Assembly: GCA_011316305.1 (NCBI GenBank)
Contig: SAUG01000104.1
Location: forward strand, 186,001-250,000
DNA: 64,000 nt
DNA from: Rusavskia elegans
Taxonomy: Eukaryota; Ascomycota; Lecanoromycetes; Teloschistales; Teloschistaceae
Direction of reading: 5' to 3'
Positions 22,875 to 34,753 of this stretch are shown piece by piece. The position numbers were made by a program, and so were the translations under genes. Positions within the stretch are counted from its first letter, which is position 1. Each line of letters starts with the position of its first letter. The notes beneath the pieces are model-generated. The model ran no database searches. It was given only the letters and a program-made list of their open reading frames with translations, and had not been told where the DNA came from.

Positions 22875-24688
22875 ATGGCGCCACGCAAGGGTTCGCGACC
22901 ACCAGGCGCCCCGAGAGCCGGCGGTTACCACGTCAAGACGGGTTGTATCACTTGCAAGTAAGTCGCCCGTTGATCATTTGACCGCTCAGTTTCAGCCTCT
23001 CTTTCTTGCCTTTTTCGGAACCTCTGCGCCTCGTATTGGTCATTCACATCTCTTACTGTAGCTTTATGTACCCTCCTGTCTCACTGCCTGTGCTTCCATT
23101 CCTTCTTAGCCAGTTAACCTTCGCCTGTTTTCGCAGGGTCCGTCATGTCAAGTGCGATGAAGAGAAGCCTGAATGCCACAAATGCAAGAGTACTGGCCGA
23201 AAATGCGATGGCTACCTCTCCAAAAAAGCAATCTCTCCCCAACCGTCCCTGCCGCCAAAAAAGACGGACCAGTCGATGATGAAGACGGTACAACGCAACT
23301 TCACCCCGTTGCCCATCGCCATTGGTGGTTGGACGGGCACTCTGGATGAGCTTCGTGGTTTCGACTACTTCCGAGTCCAGACCTCACAAGATCTGGCCTA
23401 CTCACTTAATTCTTCTCTTCAAGAGCTGGTTCTCCAGAACAGCCACCATCATCTAGCAATCAAGCATGCCGCCATCGCTTTAGGGTCTTTGGGCGAGACC
23501 ATCCGAATCGGCAGTACCCTAACCTCGCTCAACACCCACTCTCCCGCCTTCGTGAAACATGAATTCGCCCGCTCCCAATACTACAAGGCGATCCAATTAC
23601 TGCAGAGAGATATACAGCGAAACGAGAAAGAGACGGTCGAAATCGCCCTTATCTCCTGTTTCCTCTTTATAGTCTTCGAATTCCTTCAAGGGAATGATCA
23701 AAATTCCATGAGCCATCTACGGAGTGGTCTCGCTATTATTCGAAAGCAGTACTTTCCGAACGCTGACACCAGGGATGTTGTTCAGGATTCCAAACTCAAC
23801 CCCATACAATCCGAGATCGCCCGGATATTCCATATCCTCGACACCCAAGCAACCATGTGGCTCGGCTTGCGAGCGTTTCAAGGCAAAGCCTACATTCCCA
23901 TCGATGGTCGCCCCGCATCCACATACATCAGTCCTAATTACTTCGGTTCTTTGGACGACGCCTGTGGGGATCTCATCAAGCTCATCACTCGCGTATACAA
24001 CTTCCGTCGCTACGCCTCCCAATACGACTTCGCTCCTTCCACTACTCATGTACCTGCCGCCATCTATGCTGAAAAGGATTCACTTCTCCATGAGCTTGAC
24101 ATCCATCGCCGCCGGTTAAGCCAGTTTCTTGCTCGCCAGATCGATGCGCAAAGACCCGAAGACCCGCATCGCATTACTATCCTCCGGATCAACCGCAAAG
24201 TCACCACAATGATGCTGGCCGCTTATTTAAAGCCACACGAGGAAAGTTTCTACGCCGAGTGCATGTCTCAGTTCTGGCAAATCGTCTCTCTGTCCACATT
24301 CATCCTTCGACAAACCCCGGAAATGCCCCGGAGAGTGATGCAAATTGTGCACAAGAACCACGATGCCGAGGATGCGCCCAATGGACGCAATCTCTTCTCA
24401 TTCTTCGCCGGACTCATACAGCCGTTGTATTTTACAGCCATCAAGTGCCGTGAGAGAGACACAGCCCATAAGGCTATTGATTTGTTGCAAGGCGAGCCTT
24501 GGCGGGAAGGCGCTTGGGATAGTGCTGCTATGGCGAAGATCGCGAGGAGGAAAACAGAAGAGCTAGAAGTTGCTGGGTGGTATGATATAGAGTATCATGG
24601 CACACCTGTGGAGGATAATGGAAGAAGTGCAGAGCTGAGCATTGACTGGCCGTTGGCCACAGATCCTTTTATTACTTATCCTGTTTGA
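22875..24688 (+). CDS. Zn2Cys6 transcription factor
   Basis: Two exons, 22875-22957 and 23137-24688 (1635 nt, 544 aa). The zinc cluster has Cys24, 27, 34, 41, 44 and 51 (GCITC, VKCDEEKPEC, HKC, GRKCDGY). The intron splits the cluster just after Cys27, as in many fungal regulators of this type. The rest looks like the fungal_trans_2 class: SNSLQELVLQ-type helices, HLAIKHAAIALGSLGE near residue 140, and LISCFLFIVFEFLQGN with GLAIIRKQ near 205-235. Probably a nuclear pathway-specific regulator; target unknown. The ATG at 22875 gives the short basic leader (MAPRKGSRPPG) common in the class. Confidence 0.9.
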
Positions 24689-25848
24689 AATCTACGTTCA
24701 CCTGATAGCAGAAACGTCCAGCTCACACCCAGATCCAACGAAAAGCTCTCCAACCCGATCAACCTCTCCATGGGCGCGACTGCTGGACATGGATTTCCCA
24801 ATCCAATTCAAGTCTCTCGAAAGTCGAATATCCCGGACGACAAGGCAGGACGACTCCTTGCTGCTCACAGAGATGAAAGTGTCTCATTCGCGCGATAACC
24901 TCAACGTATCACTTCGCGTGGTTTTCGACTGTTCTTGCAGGACTGGGACGTCTTGGCACGCTTTGGGAATCAATTGTCTCGAAACGGCAGGTAATGAGTG
25001 GGCGAACGGGATAACGATTACCTCTGGACTAGGACAGCCTTGTCGACGTCCACGATAGTCCTGCATGAGGCTGCTGCACAAGCACTTATAACTATGTGCG
25101 CTCCTCTCAACGCATGGGTCCTGCAAACGCCCGGCTTGGCTCGTATTTCTGGTGGCTCCAGGCTGGCAAACTTGGTACACCAGGTGCACATGCTTCTGAA
25201 GCTTAGCACTTGCACATGGCCTCTCTAATCGGGAGCTAGCTTCGTACGCAACGCTTTCTCGACCCTATGGTCAAGTCTTGGATTCGAACGTCTCGGGGTA
25301 CTAGTGACTGGGATACTACACTACCTCAACAGAGGTGTCTGGGCAACCAGCAGCGTGAGATGGCTTGATCTAGACCACTGAAGGCTCGAGCCGTCGCCCC
25401 GGCGAAGGGACCTGGAGGAGTCAATGTAAATTATTGCGGTCGTCGAAGGGGATGTAAAACATTAAAAGAAGCGGCCGACCAACATTTCTCGGATCCTGCC
25501 CCTTGTGTATTGCTGTTCGTCGAAACGCTAAGCATAATCTCCTTTTGCGAGGTTCACCTTTCAAATTCAATATAAAGACCACGCTTCTCCAACTCCTTTG
25601 CCCGTCTTATGCTTTCTGCACTTTGGCACGATGTGACTCTACAAAGTCTCTGGTTCTCTGTACTACGCTGCTCGGAGGAGCCTCAAAGAATCCTGTACCG
25701 TCCAAGACCATAGCCCTGACGGCCAAGAGCACTGCGACTGCCAAAGTCACCTCAAGCCCGGTCGTGATTGCACTCCTCATAGAGATCACGGTACTGTTGA
25801 GGTCTAGATGCAATTACGTGCATCCTTACCAATACCATCTGAACCACC
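24689..25848. other. Intergenic region
   Basis: About 1.1 kb. Nothing supported. The last 250 bp may hold the decayed 5' end of the Thr-rich secreted-protein gene that follows (an ATG at 25611 precedes a hydrophobic stretch), but the frame is broken there. Confidence 0.4.
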
Positions 25849-26638
25849 TTGGTAGAAACGGCCACTCGTACTCCAGGGGCTGCTACTATACCAACATCCC
25901 CCGGCTTCACACCCGCCGCTTCGCAAGTTCAGAACACCGCTACCGCCCTCAAGTTCGCGCGCCAAGCTATCACACCTGATGCATCGGTGGACTTGACGGC
26001 AAACCGACCTCCACTCCGCAACTCTACCAAACACAAGTCCTCTGCCGTGCTCTGTAGCAAGTGATCGCAACAACCACAAAGACTCTCACCGCCTCCGCAA
26101 CCGCCACGGTCACGGGCACGGGCAACCTTCCTCCTCCATCCTTAACCACAACCACCGTCTCCTTGACCATGACCAGCACCATCGTTCCCGTCGACGCAAG
26201 CACCACCACCACCACCATCCTCTCCACCTTCACCAACATAGGAACCAGCCTCTCATTCACCATCACCACTGCCAGCATCACATCCACCCAAACGGTCGAT
26301 GGAGCCCAACCGACGGTCTACGCCGCCTGTGGACAAGACAATCTGCTCACATCCGTCAGCGGCGAGAGCATCGTCGGCTTCGGAAGCAACAATGCGCTAT
26401 CCTGTATCCGGAATGTCAGCAACCCGTACGATTGCTGCGTCGCTTGTATCACATCACCGAATTGTGGCGGGGCGTCCTGTTCAGTGATGAAGCGACTTGT
26501 TATTCGGTGGCTCGGACGGGCATCACTTCTGATCCTAAGGTGGAGGTGCTAAGATTCTTTACCAAACCGGGTACACCGAACGGGAATTCGCTCAGTACGG
26601 GCTATTGTGGGGTGGTGACGAGTGGGGGGTCGATATAA
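25849..26638 (+). pseudogene. Broken Thr-rich secreted protein gene
   Basis: Three adjacent frames together read like one fungal secreted protein type: an N-terminal GAATIPTSPGFTPAASQ block (frame starting 25849), then a Thr/Ser-rich stalk (TTTKTLTASATATVTG, frame including 26061), then a Cys-rich tail with VYAACGQDN and NPYDCCVACITSPNCGG, then (third frame) FSDEATCYSV to a stop at 26638. Lesions seen: a frame change near 25990-26030, an in-frame TAG at 26055-26057 just before the stalk, and a one-base frame change near 26465. I know similar intact proteins in Pezizomycotina as uncharacterised, probably wall-associated. Splicing could explain one break but not the pattern, so decay is the better reading. 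Confidence 0.6.
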
Positions 26639-28022
26639 GTGGTGGTGGTATTATGATTCTGGGTTTGGTGTACATATAGTGGCTGGATACTTTGATAGTA
26701 ATGGATCTTCTGGTATTTTGATCGGATGGTTTTGTAATGGTCGTGCGTGTTTGTTCGCGTACCACTCGTACAAAATAATAGGAATGAGTACATCTTTCCT
26801 AGTGCCGAAATTAATTTATAATCACGCCTTTTTAACTGAAGCAGTATGGGAGACATTTGCAAGCGCGAGGAAATAAAATCGTGTATGGTGTTGATGGTGT
26901 GTCAGAAGGAGAGGAGTATCTCTATCGTCTTTCCGGCATATCATACACCTTTTGTCGAAGATTAATAAGAAACTCGAAACATGCTTCCTTTACAGTATAT
27001 GCCGCCAAGAAGAGCAAATTCGGGGCGAGAAAGTTGCAGTTTTCCACAATGAATTAGCTCGCCACTACCGCACCGCTAGGCGCGCGGAGACCCTTACCTT
27101 AGTCTACAAAAGCTCCCGGCTTCCTACACAGTCCATTCAATCTGACTTCAACCTCTTATACAGACTATTGGCAGCTATTGGAACGAAGCGGAATAGGACC
27201 ACCTTGCTTCACGATGATTAGACAGCTTGCTGTCTCTTTTACACGCCGTGATTTCATTTCTGGCCTGCCCCTATTATTGTACGCTAAGATATCTACCCGC
27301 GATGCAATTGGCTGTGAAGTGTTGTCGCATACGTCCGATATATCCGGCGGACCATCAAAATGCAAGGTGTCCACATTCCTGGCCAGGGCAAGGATCCCTG
27401 AGTATACATATCGTTTCTCCATCTCTTGATCATTTTAGCTGACGAGGATTTACGGCAAGACTGAGCTGGTAGGATTGCCGCCAGGTAGGTTGTACCGGTG
27501 CGTCAGTGTTATGTGACGACGAAGTCGATGCTTTGTTCGGTAGGTGAACGACTTATCCTCGCCACTTTTTAAGATGCATGGGCTTCTAGCCTTATACCCC
27601 TTTGATCTTGAAGCTTCTGCCTCTTTTTACCGTTCTCACTCTCCAGTGACTTGCAGTCCGGATCGGTGGCTATCGGCGTGCTGTGACTGGCCCGTTCTGA
27701 TGTCATGCTCGGCTGCAGGACCGCAGGAGCAATACCTAATGCATCGAATTTGCTAAAAGTCGGAGTACGACGACCTCGTCAGGATCTTCTTGAAGGGACA
27801 GACTCCCCTCTGCCGCTAAGCCGGAAGCTTTGGTCTTTGGATGTTTCTTCCCATGCAAACACAATGGCTTTCCACTGGCATATCCCAGCACAAGAATCGT
27901 GCCTTAGGCATGTCCGGCAATTCGATGGACGGAATACCACCAGCCTTGGGCAGGATTCATGGCAATTGAAGTTATGCCGATATTTCGCAGCTTTTCTTCT
28001 TTACCGTAGAAGGTTCCAAACA
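26639..28022. other. Intergenic region
   Basis: About 1.4 kb with short frames only. Base composition is mixed, somewhat AT-rich at 26760-27000. No gene or repeat recognised. Confidence 0.45.
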
Positions 28023-29059
28023 TCAAGTATTGTTGTTCATGAAGACACAAAGCACGGCAGCATAGCTATTCTCGCAGTCAGCAACAGGAGCCGACTCCAC
28101 GGGTCACGGTACTCACGCGGCAGTCGATGCAAAGATCTCAGCTCTCCGCGAATTGGTGAGCAAGCCCACGACTGCGGCAAAAAGGCAAGTGAAAAGCACT
28201 ATCATCCCAATGCGGAAGTTGGTGTTCTTGGGGTCAATGTTGACCAAGCACACGATTGCTCCTATGAGCAACACAGCACTGAGGAAGATCGAGACCACAG
28301 CACCAGCTCGGTGAACGCGCCTGGCTGGGAAGTAGAACAAGTCTTCATGCGTCGAGGTTTCGCGTTTCTCCTACTGCATTTAGACTTTCATCCCGTCGGT
28401 TGTTTTCTGCACTGACCTTCAGAAACCAGCCTAGATACTTCTGGAGGAAGATATTCAGACGATCAGTTTCCACAGGGGCCAACGCCACGAGATCCTGTTC
28501 GTTGCGAAACAGGTCTTTATCTCGACCCCAGAGTACGGGTCGAGGATGATGGAGATACCATCGCTTGAACATTGCTAGACTCCGGGGCGTTGGAGCGCTG
28601 AGGGCAAGCACGCGACTTTCCAGCACCAGTGCCTCGTCTTGAAACTATCAGTGGTCCTTCTCCTTACCAATGCTCTCCCGTGTACGTACGATACTCTTTG
28701 ATCTTGGCTCTGATCTTTACCTGCAACGCTCGATGTCTGAGGGCTCTTTCATTATCAGCTCGAGCGTAATGATGCCACAGTCGAGCGATTTTCCGCGACT
28801 CATGGTCATCAAGATCTCTGTCCTTGACGTCTGCAGCATCCAATTCCTCGAGCTGCCCTTCCAGTTCATGGAGTTCACTTTGGAGATAGAGTAAGTTTCG
28901 AGCACTCAACGACTCGTATATACGATATATCGATGCGTCGCCGTCTTGCGAGACGAAGTGGGCAAACGAAGGATAGCCCGGCAAACGAGGCGTTGATGGA
29001 AGTCGTGGAGACGGTGAGTTCGCCAACTCAACATCCACCGAGTCGTTGCTTTGTGACAT
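28023..29059 (-). CDS. DUF6594 membrane protein
   Basis: Four exons on the minus strand: 29059-28690, 28637-28417, 28370-28117 and 28065-28023 (888 nt, 295 aa). Family marks: GYPSFAHFVSQD then RIYESLSARNLLYLQSELHELE (helical N-terminal part), DLVALAPVETDRLNIFLQKYLGWF, and a C-terminal membrane pair, VSIFLSAVLLIGAIVCLVN and IGMIVLFTCLFAAVVGLLT, ending NSRRAEIFASTAAYAAVLCVF. Introns are very short: 52, 46 and 51 bp. The last tiny exon was placed because it restores the conserved AYAAVL end. DUF6594 proteins are abundant in filamentous fungi, usually expanded and often near accessory regions; their function is not known to me. Confidence 0.88.
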
Positions 29060-29679
29060 TGTAGTCGTGGTAACTTGAGCTCGTCGCCTTTGATTGCAAC
29101 GCTATGGTGCATCGACCGGGCCACCGTTATCGTGGCAGAGAGGTTCTTCCTGTGAGAAGTCTGTCAGCCTTGACCGCAGACAAGGTGGGTGGCATTGGAA
29201 ATTCGTTGGCTCGTGGCATTGCTCCACAACCTGCTGAGCTGGCGAGGCTGACTGACCCCGCTCTCGTCTCCTAGGAGTCAGATACAAAGACGATCCTGGG
29301 CTCCCGAATCATTTCAGCTTCTCGTCACTCGATGGAAGACAGCGATCTGCGATCGATTCCTGAACATTGAACAGGTTCGCTCGGCAACAGCAAGGTCATG
29401 AGGCGCTGATCTGTGTGGGTATCTACAACACAGACAGTCCAGAAAGTAAGGCTATCTCCACGGCCAAACATTGAAGCCATCCTAATTCTTCTCAACAGCT
29501 ATAGCTGCAAGCTGAACGATACAGTACCATCGAAGATCCTGTTCATCCGCAACAACAACGATACCGAACCTCGATAACGTCCGCCGCACCCTCGCATCAT
29601 ACACGTGAAAAAAACGGCGACAAAGTGCGCCTTGCTCGTGCACTCCGTACCTGTATACCCGAATTACCTGGCCCCGTAC
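29060..29679. other. Divergent intergenic region
   Basis: Lies between the DUF6594 start and the retropepsin-like gene start. The frame of the latter stays open back to about 29605 without an ATG, so an upstream exon is possible. Nothing else seen. Confidence 0.4.
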
Positions 29680-31339
29680 ATGACGATGAAGCCCTTGGAT
29701 TTCGTGGTGGAGCCCTTGGATTCCTTAGATTTCGTGGATCTCGAGGAACAGTGGTACCTCCGCGCTTCTCTGCGGTCTCCCAAGGAGTCAAGACTTAATG
29801 CTATAAGGATCCGTTGCTTTGGTGATGTCTCCTATGAAGGGATTATAGAGGAATTCTTACTATCAGCCAGAATGTTTCAGTCGGAAAGCAATCCGGTCCG
29901 CTATACTCAAACTGACGTATTATTAATATCGTGGGGCGACTACATCGAACCTGATGAGCCGCCCACTAGACACTGGATGCCTTTTGACCAGCGCCGTGGT
30001 GCGAGCTGGTCGCCCGGGAAACATCCACAGAGGATGCTCTCTAAGATCAAGCGAGGCTTACCAGGCTTTGTGAACGGAGCGAGAGTCTCAGCTCTCCCTG
30101 ATACGGGGTGCTCTCGGAACACTGTGTCGCTGGCGTTTGCACAAGACATGAAACTTGCCATACGTGGTTCACCAGCCGACTTCAAATTGGGCAACTCGAC
30201 GTATACAAAGTCACTCGGTAGGTTGATCTGGTCGGCTGCTTTTTCCATCTATACTGCCTTAATGCTTCCTCAGGTACCGTGACTCTCGACTGGGCGTTTT
30301 CGGACAGTCCCCAAGATATATCCAAGATCATCTGCGATGTTCTTCCTAAATGCAATTATCCCATGATCCTTGGAAGCCCTTTCCTTACAGCTACACAAAC
30401 CTTGTCGAAGTATAGACGTCGGTTGACTGAGTGCTTGTTCTCAACAGTGAATGTCCCGAGACTGAATTTTCTTGGATGCGACGATTCGCGGCTAAACGGC
30501 TATGTGAGCGGCTACGGTGAGGAGTTGATTGAGGTTGCAGCTCTACCAGATACAGGAGCAGAGCGCAACGTAATGGATCGAAAGTAAGTTAGTGAGGAAC
30601 ACAAAGAGACTGCCCTCATCTTGATACTGACATTACCTCGTCTAGCTTTGCAGTAGAACATGGCCTCTACATCCACAAAGGACCGAGTCACCGCAGTCTT
30701 CTCCAATTCGCCGACGGGACCTACCAAGAGACTGTTGGACAGGTCAAGACACACTGGAGATTCGAGTCCGGCGAATGCGTTCCAATGACCTTCGAAGTGC
30801 TTGAAGATTGCTGCTGGGATGTTATCCTAGGGGACACCGTTCTTTACGACCACAACGTGTTTGAGGATCATGCAGCCTCGATTTCCTCACATGAACCTCA
30901 ACATGACATCCATCAGCTGGCACCGTTTGATTTCGTCAAGAACTGGCAGCGTCATTATAGCAGTCTCCATCGATTCCATGACCGGAAGAACCGAAAAAGT
31001 ACGTTTCGAATAAATCATGTGACCGAAAGCAGATGATCCTGACAGCTACTAGAAACCCAACAGGCCCATCACACCGACAAAGAGGAAGCGGAACGCCAGG
31101 AAACTTGGAATTACCAGTATTCTTTCGGCGAAACAGCTACCGAAGCTGAGAAAGCAGCGGGGCAACGACGCAGGGATACACACAAGCTGGCTTCACAATC
31201 CTCAACGTCAGAACCACCTGAAACACAATCACAGCATCCAAGAACATTTTCCATACCCAGTATAGCAACAGCACCGAATTACATTAGGCAACCCTCTTCT
31301 CGGACGAGTACTCATCCAGAGCGGCAGGGATATCGATGA
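29680..31339 (+). CDS. Protein with two retropepsin-like aspartyl protease domains
   Basis: Four exons, 29680-30217, 30274-30583, 30646-30998 and 31053-31339 (1488 nt, 495 aa). Two separate retropepsin-like folds are visible. First: ALPDTGCSRN with Asp141, later YPMILGSPFL (about 209-217). Second: ALPDTGAERN with Asp272, later WDVILGDTVLYD. DTG plus the hydrophobic-hydrophobic-Gly closing strand is the retropepsin hallmark, and each copy has both. The C-terminal 95 residues are polar and disordered. No integrase, reverse transcriptase or LTR is adjacent, so this looks like a host gene of a fungal family rather than a live element. Retropepsins work as dimers; two folds in one chain could form an internal pair, which is inference. 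Start at 29680 is the first ATG in the open frame. Confidence 0.75.
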
Positions 31340-33314
31340 CATTTAGAGAAATTCGAATCACTTCACTGAACGACACCGACGTGGTCATAGATACCTCGAA
31401 AAATTGTGGGATTTTCATCACTGTTCCGGCCCAAGATCATGTCTCGTAGGTTGGTGGATGTTGCACAAGCAGAGAAAGATGACCAATCTGATGGGACAAT
31501 GGCAGAAGCCAGACAGCAATCGTGGAACATCTGCTGCATCTTTCAATCGTAAATAGCAGACCACCAATAATTCCTTGCTTCCATACGGTGTTGGGAACAA
31601 GCATTCATGGTTGTCACCTACTAGGATGAAGAATCTATTACAACGAAAGAGCGCACGACAGTTGGTACATCAATACAGATTCTCAGTCTATACTCTTAAG
31701 ACGTTGCTGTGCAGCTAATCGCTGTGGTCGTGGGGCCCGTATTGCGATCAATTTCCAACACAACGAGATTGCTCATGTGGCTTGCATAGTCAACGCAACT
31801 CGCCATATTCTCCCTCCTATTTCTCTCCTCCACCTTCTGATCCCTTTGAAAGCTGGAGGGGCTGCGGGTCTCTTCTTTGCTTGGAGGGGCTGCGGGTCTC
31901 TTCTTTGCTTGGAGAGCCTCATACTGGTGCGGGTCTTTCGCGTACGTTTGGGTGACCCGTGAGCCACGTCTGCGTGGTAGAGGATATATTTCTGTGCTCT
32001 CGGGGCCAAGGGAGTGAGACAAGGAGGAAAGACAGAGGCCTCCTAAAGGGCAGCAAGGGGGAGGAGTGGATGTGGAGACGAGACAACGGGAAAAGCAAAA
32101 GACACCCGGGGCAAGTTCCAATCTACTTGCGAAAATTCACATTGATACGAGGACGCTAGAAAAAGCTTCCAATGACTAGTCTATCATCAAGTTTTCTCTC
32201 TTACTTGCAAATCAATGACTCAGTCGTTGCCATAATTGTCTTGAACTCCAGTCTGATTTTCTCCCAAGATTTGGCTATACGTGTCTCTCGGCTGCCGCAG
32301 CCAATGATGTAGAAGCGACTCTGGCGTAGGATGAACGTCTATGCTGTTTTCGATCGTCTTGCTTCGTTCCTTTTCGGTCTCTAGTCGTGTTCCATCCCCT
32401 TCCACGACGAGTATGGCAACGACCACTAGCATTGTGCTTGGATATGGAGTATCGTCGTGCATGTTGGTGCCGCAAGGGGTGGTTCTTGTCAGGTACTGGG
32501 AAAGTTGGCTCCGACTGCATCAATCTCTCTCTCCGGGTTTACCCATTTGCTCCACATAACTTTACTGATCGATATCCTTGAAACTCGGCAGCACGTCACG
32601 CGATTCGCTTTTGAGATGCTATGCTGTACCGATTACCCATGGTATGACAGGTAGAGTTATATCTCAGCCTTCACGATTACTTGTGGAAAAGCAAATTCGG
32701 ACTGGTACTCTAAAGATCTTCCGTGAGCATGACTCAGATTGCCCCATTTTTCCACATACTGGATGATCCTCTCGATGGCTTTTCATCTAACACCGAGAAC
32801 TTTGACTTCGACGCGTCAAATCGAGACACCGCTACCTCGACGACGACAGGTACGAAAAATCCATCGTTCCGGAGCAGTATCTGCGTTTTGACCAGTGGAG
32901 TTTTGAGCGTCCTGCAGTACTTGCGGTGGGAAAGATTCAAAGAAAGTGACTACTCGAATATGTCCACAAGTACCAAGCGTTCGGGGTCCAAAATCTACTT
33001 CGCTGGAGGCCTTCCCGCGCGCTGGGATTCGAACGAAGTATTATCTTGTAACTATTTATGGCTATGATTTGCCGTACCCACCCGTCTCAACGGAAACCGT
33101 CATGAAATGTGAAACACTGGTGTCGTTTCGCACAATATCCGCCGAATATCTTTCCGTAAACGTAGATCGCTTTTCTATGAATTATTACGCTGATACTCTG
33201 TTCTCCGTGCGGATATAGGTAAGGTAGCTCAATCATCTATGTCGCTGCATCTTTCTCTTCATCTCCTTCGAGCTTGGGTGAGCGTCAAGGCATTCGCCGT
33301 TGTTGTACCTCGCT
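31340..33314. other. Gene-poor region
   Basis: About 2 kb. A minus-strand frame at 31696-32121 spans the 28-bp tandem repeat at 31855 but lacks any motif. Frames at 32220-33218 are short and overlap. No gene supported. Confidence 0.4.
31855..31910. repeat. Perfect 28-bp tandem duplication
   Basis: Two identical copies, 31855-31882 and 31883-31910, each starting ggaggggctgcgggtc. The start of a third (ggag) follows. The period is not a multiple of three. Confidence 0.9.
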
Positions 33315-34171
33315 ATGCTTACTCAATGGATTTTATTCCTTTTGTCACTGTCCCCTTTTCTCAGTCATGCGCACTCAGTAGACCCTTCTGACACCTTAGT
33401 CAAGGAAAACCAGCAATACACTGCCACCTATTGGAATTACGGCCATTGCAGTGAACGAGGTCCCCTTGAATCCGACTGGCTACAGGGCAACATCTCCTCA
33501 CCCGATACCGTCGATCGCACGGATGGAAAAGAAATCTTCGACAGCTCTTATATCAGCGACATTAACATTCCAAACCCGATGGGCGCGTCAATAATGGGCG
33601 TTTTGTCCGACGATCTCAAATTCTGGGACTGCCTGGCTTGGATGGCACGGGCTACACGTTTTGGGCGACGTGCTCCATGGACGGAAAGGGCGTCGAGAGT
33701 GAAGAGCTCGCGTACGAGAATATTATTAATACCCGTGACGGCGTCACGTTCGCTCTGGATAACGATCGTGATCGGGATGAAGCGCAGCAGCAGCTTAATC
33801 GGTCGGAACTCATGTATCGAGTTTGGCAGGTGACTAAAGCTGACGACGACAAGTCGGGTGTGGCCCCTGGTGACACTCTGGCGACGTTGCGGTATAGCGT
33901 TCAAATGAACGTTATCAATGACCAGGTGGTGGAGATCTTGGAATTGGCGTACGAGAATATGGGCTATCCGGGGCAGTATTCAGGTGATGAGACGTGGCGG
34001 AAATGGTCGAAGCTGGATATACAAACTATGGATTGGTGGTTGGCGCTGCTGGGCACGGATAATTGCAAGGGGACGGTGTACCTGCTGACTCAACATGCGG
34101 TCGAGGCTGGGAGGAAGGAGATTGGTGATATTTATATGAGGTGGGAGGATGAATGGCTGCATATCTGGTAA
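33315..34171 (+). pseudogene. Frameshifted secreted protein, paralogue of the 52-kb gene
   Basis: The first frame begins at ATG 33315 with a clear signal peptide (MLTQWILFLLSLSPFLSHA) and runs through DSSYISDINIPN to SDDLKFWD near 33632. The protein then continues in another frame from about 33635 (GYTFWATCSMDG) to TGG-TAA at 34171. The change equals loss of one base or gain of two; no GT...AG pair spans the junction. Both halves align by eye with the intact secreted protein at 51887-52837: DGKEIFD/DHKRIFD, LKFWD/LKDYW, then the shared LLGTD motif. The family is not one I can name. The frameshift could be a sequencing error, in which case this is a second intact secreted gene of about 285 aa. 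Confidence 0.65.
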
Positions 34172-34753
34172 GGAGTTCTCCTTCCCACCCCTAGTATTTA
34201 ATAGATCGTTCCTTCCAGGACAGAAGAAGGCTGTGCGAAGGACTGCAAGAAGCTGATCTGTAGAGCAGGATGGTTATCAAGAAGGTCCAATAGATAAAAT
34301 ATATAGATCATTTTCCCGATGATCTCATCCAGAGCGATCGATGAGGCCAGCTCTAGCACTCCCGCATAACGAACGGGGCGAGGAACCATTCGATACTGTC
34401 ACTCCCGATCAGAATACCACCGGATATTCAGCACCATTCGTAGCTGCCAAGCATGATCAACCTGTCCCAACAATACTCTGTGACCCATTCATAGCAATTC
34501 GGGAGTCTTGCATACTCGGTTTATCATGAAGCGAGACAGCGACGACAACACATCAGACAGCAGCCCCACCGTCAAATGCAATTGACAAAGGCTTGTTTTG
34601 GATAGATATGCTCGCCAAGGGATTTTCAAATAGCCGGATTCTGGACTACGAAGTCGCAGATCATGGTTGGAGGCCATGGCCGAAATGAAATCATCTTGTT
34701 CTACAATTCACTTCGTCTGCTCCACTGGTGGATACTCTAGTTCCACAGCTTAC
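34172..34753. other. Intergenic, nothing seen
   Basis: Convergent 3' flank of the broken secreted gene and the monooxygenase. A short sequence, tccactggtg(g/a)atactct, occurs twice, near 34720 and 34767. Confidence 0.45.

Noticed and set aside
20659..24688. RTA1-like gene, Zn2Cys6 factor and flanks as a biosynthetic gene cluster
   Set aside because: No synthase, terpene cyclase, P450 or tailoring enzyme lies nearby; the monooxygenase at 35 kb is too far and isolated.
27705..28415. 236-codon plus-strand frame
   Set aside because: It is antisense to the DUF6594 exons, whose conserved motifs and splice sites are on the minus strand.
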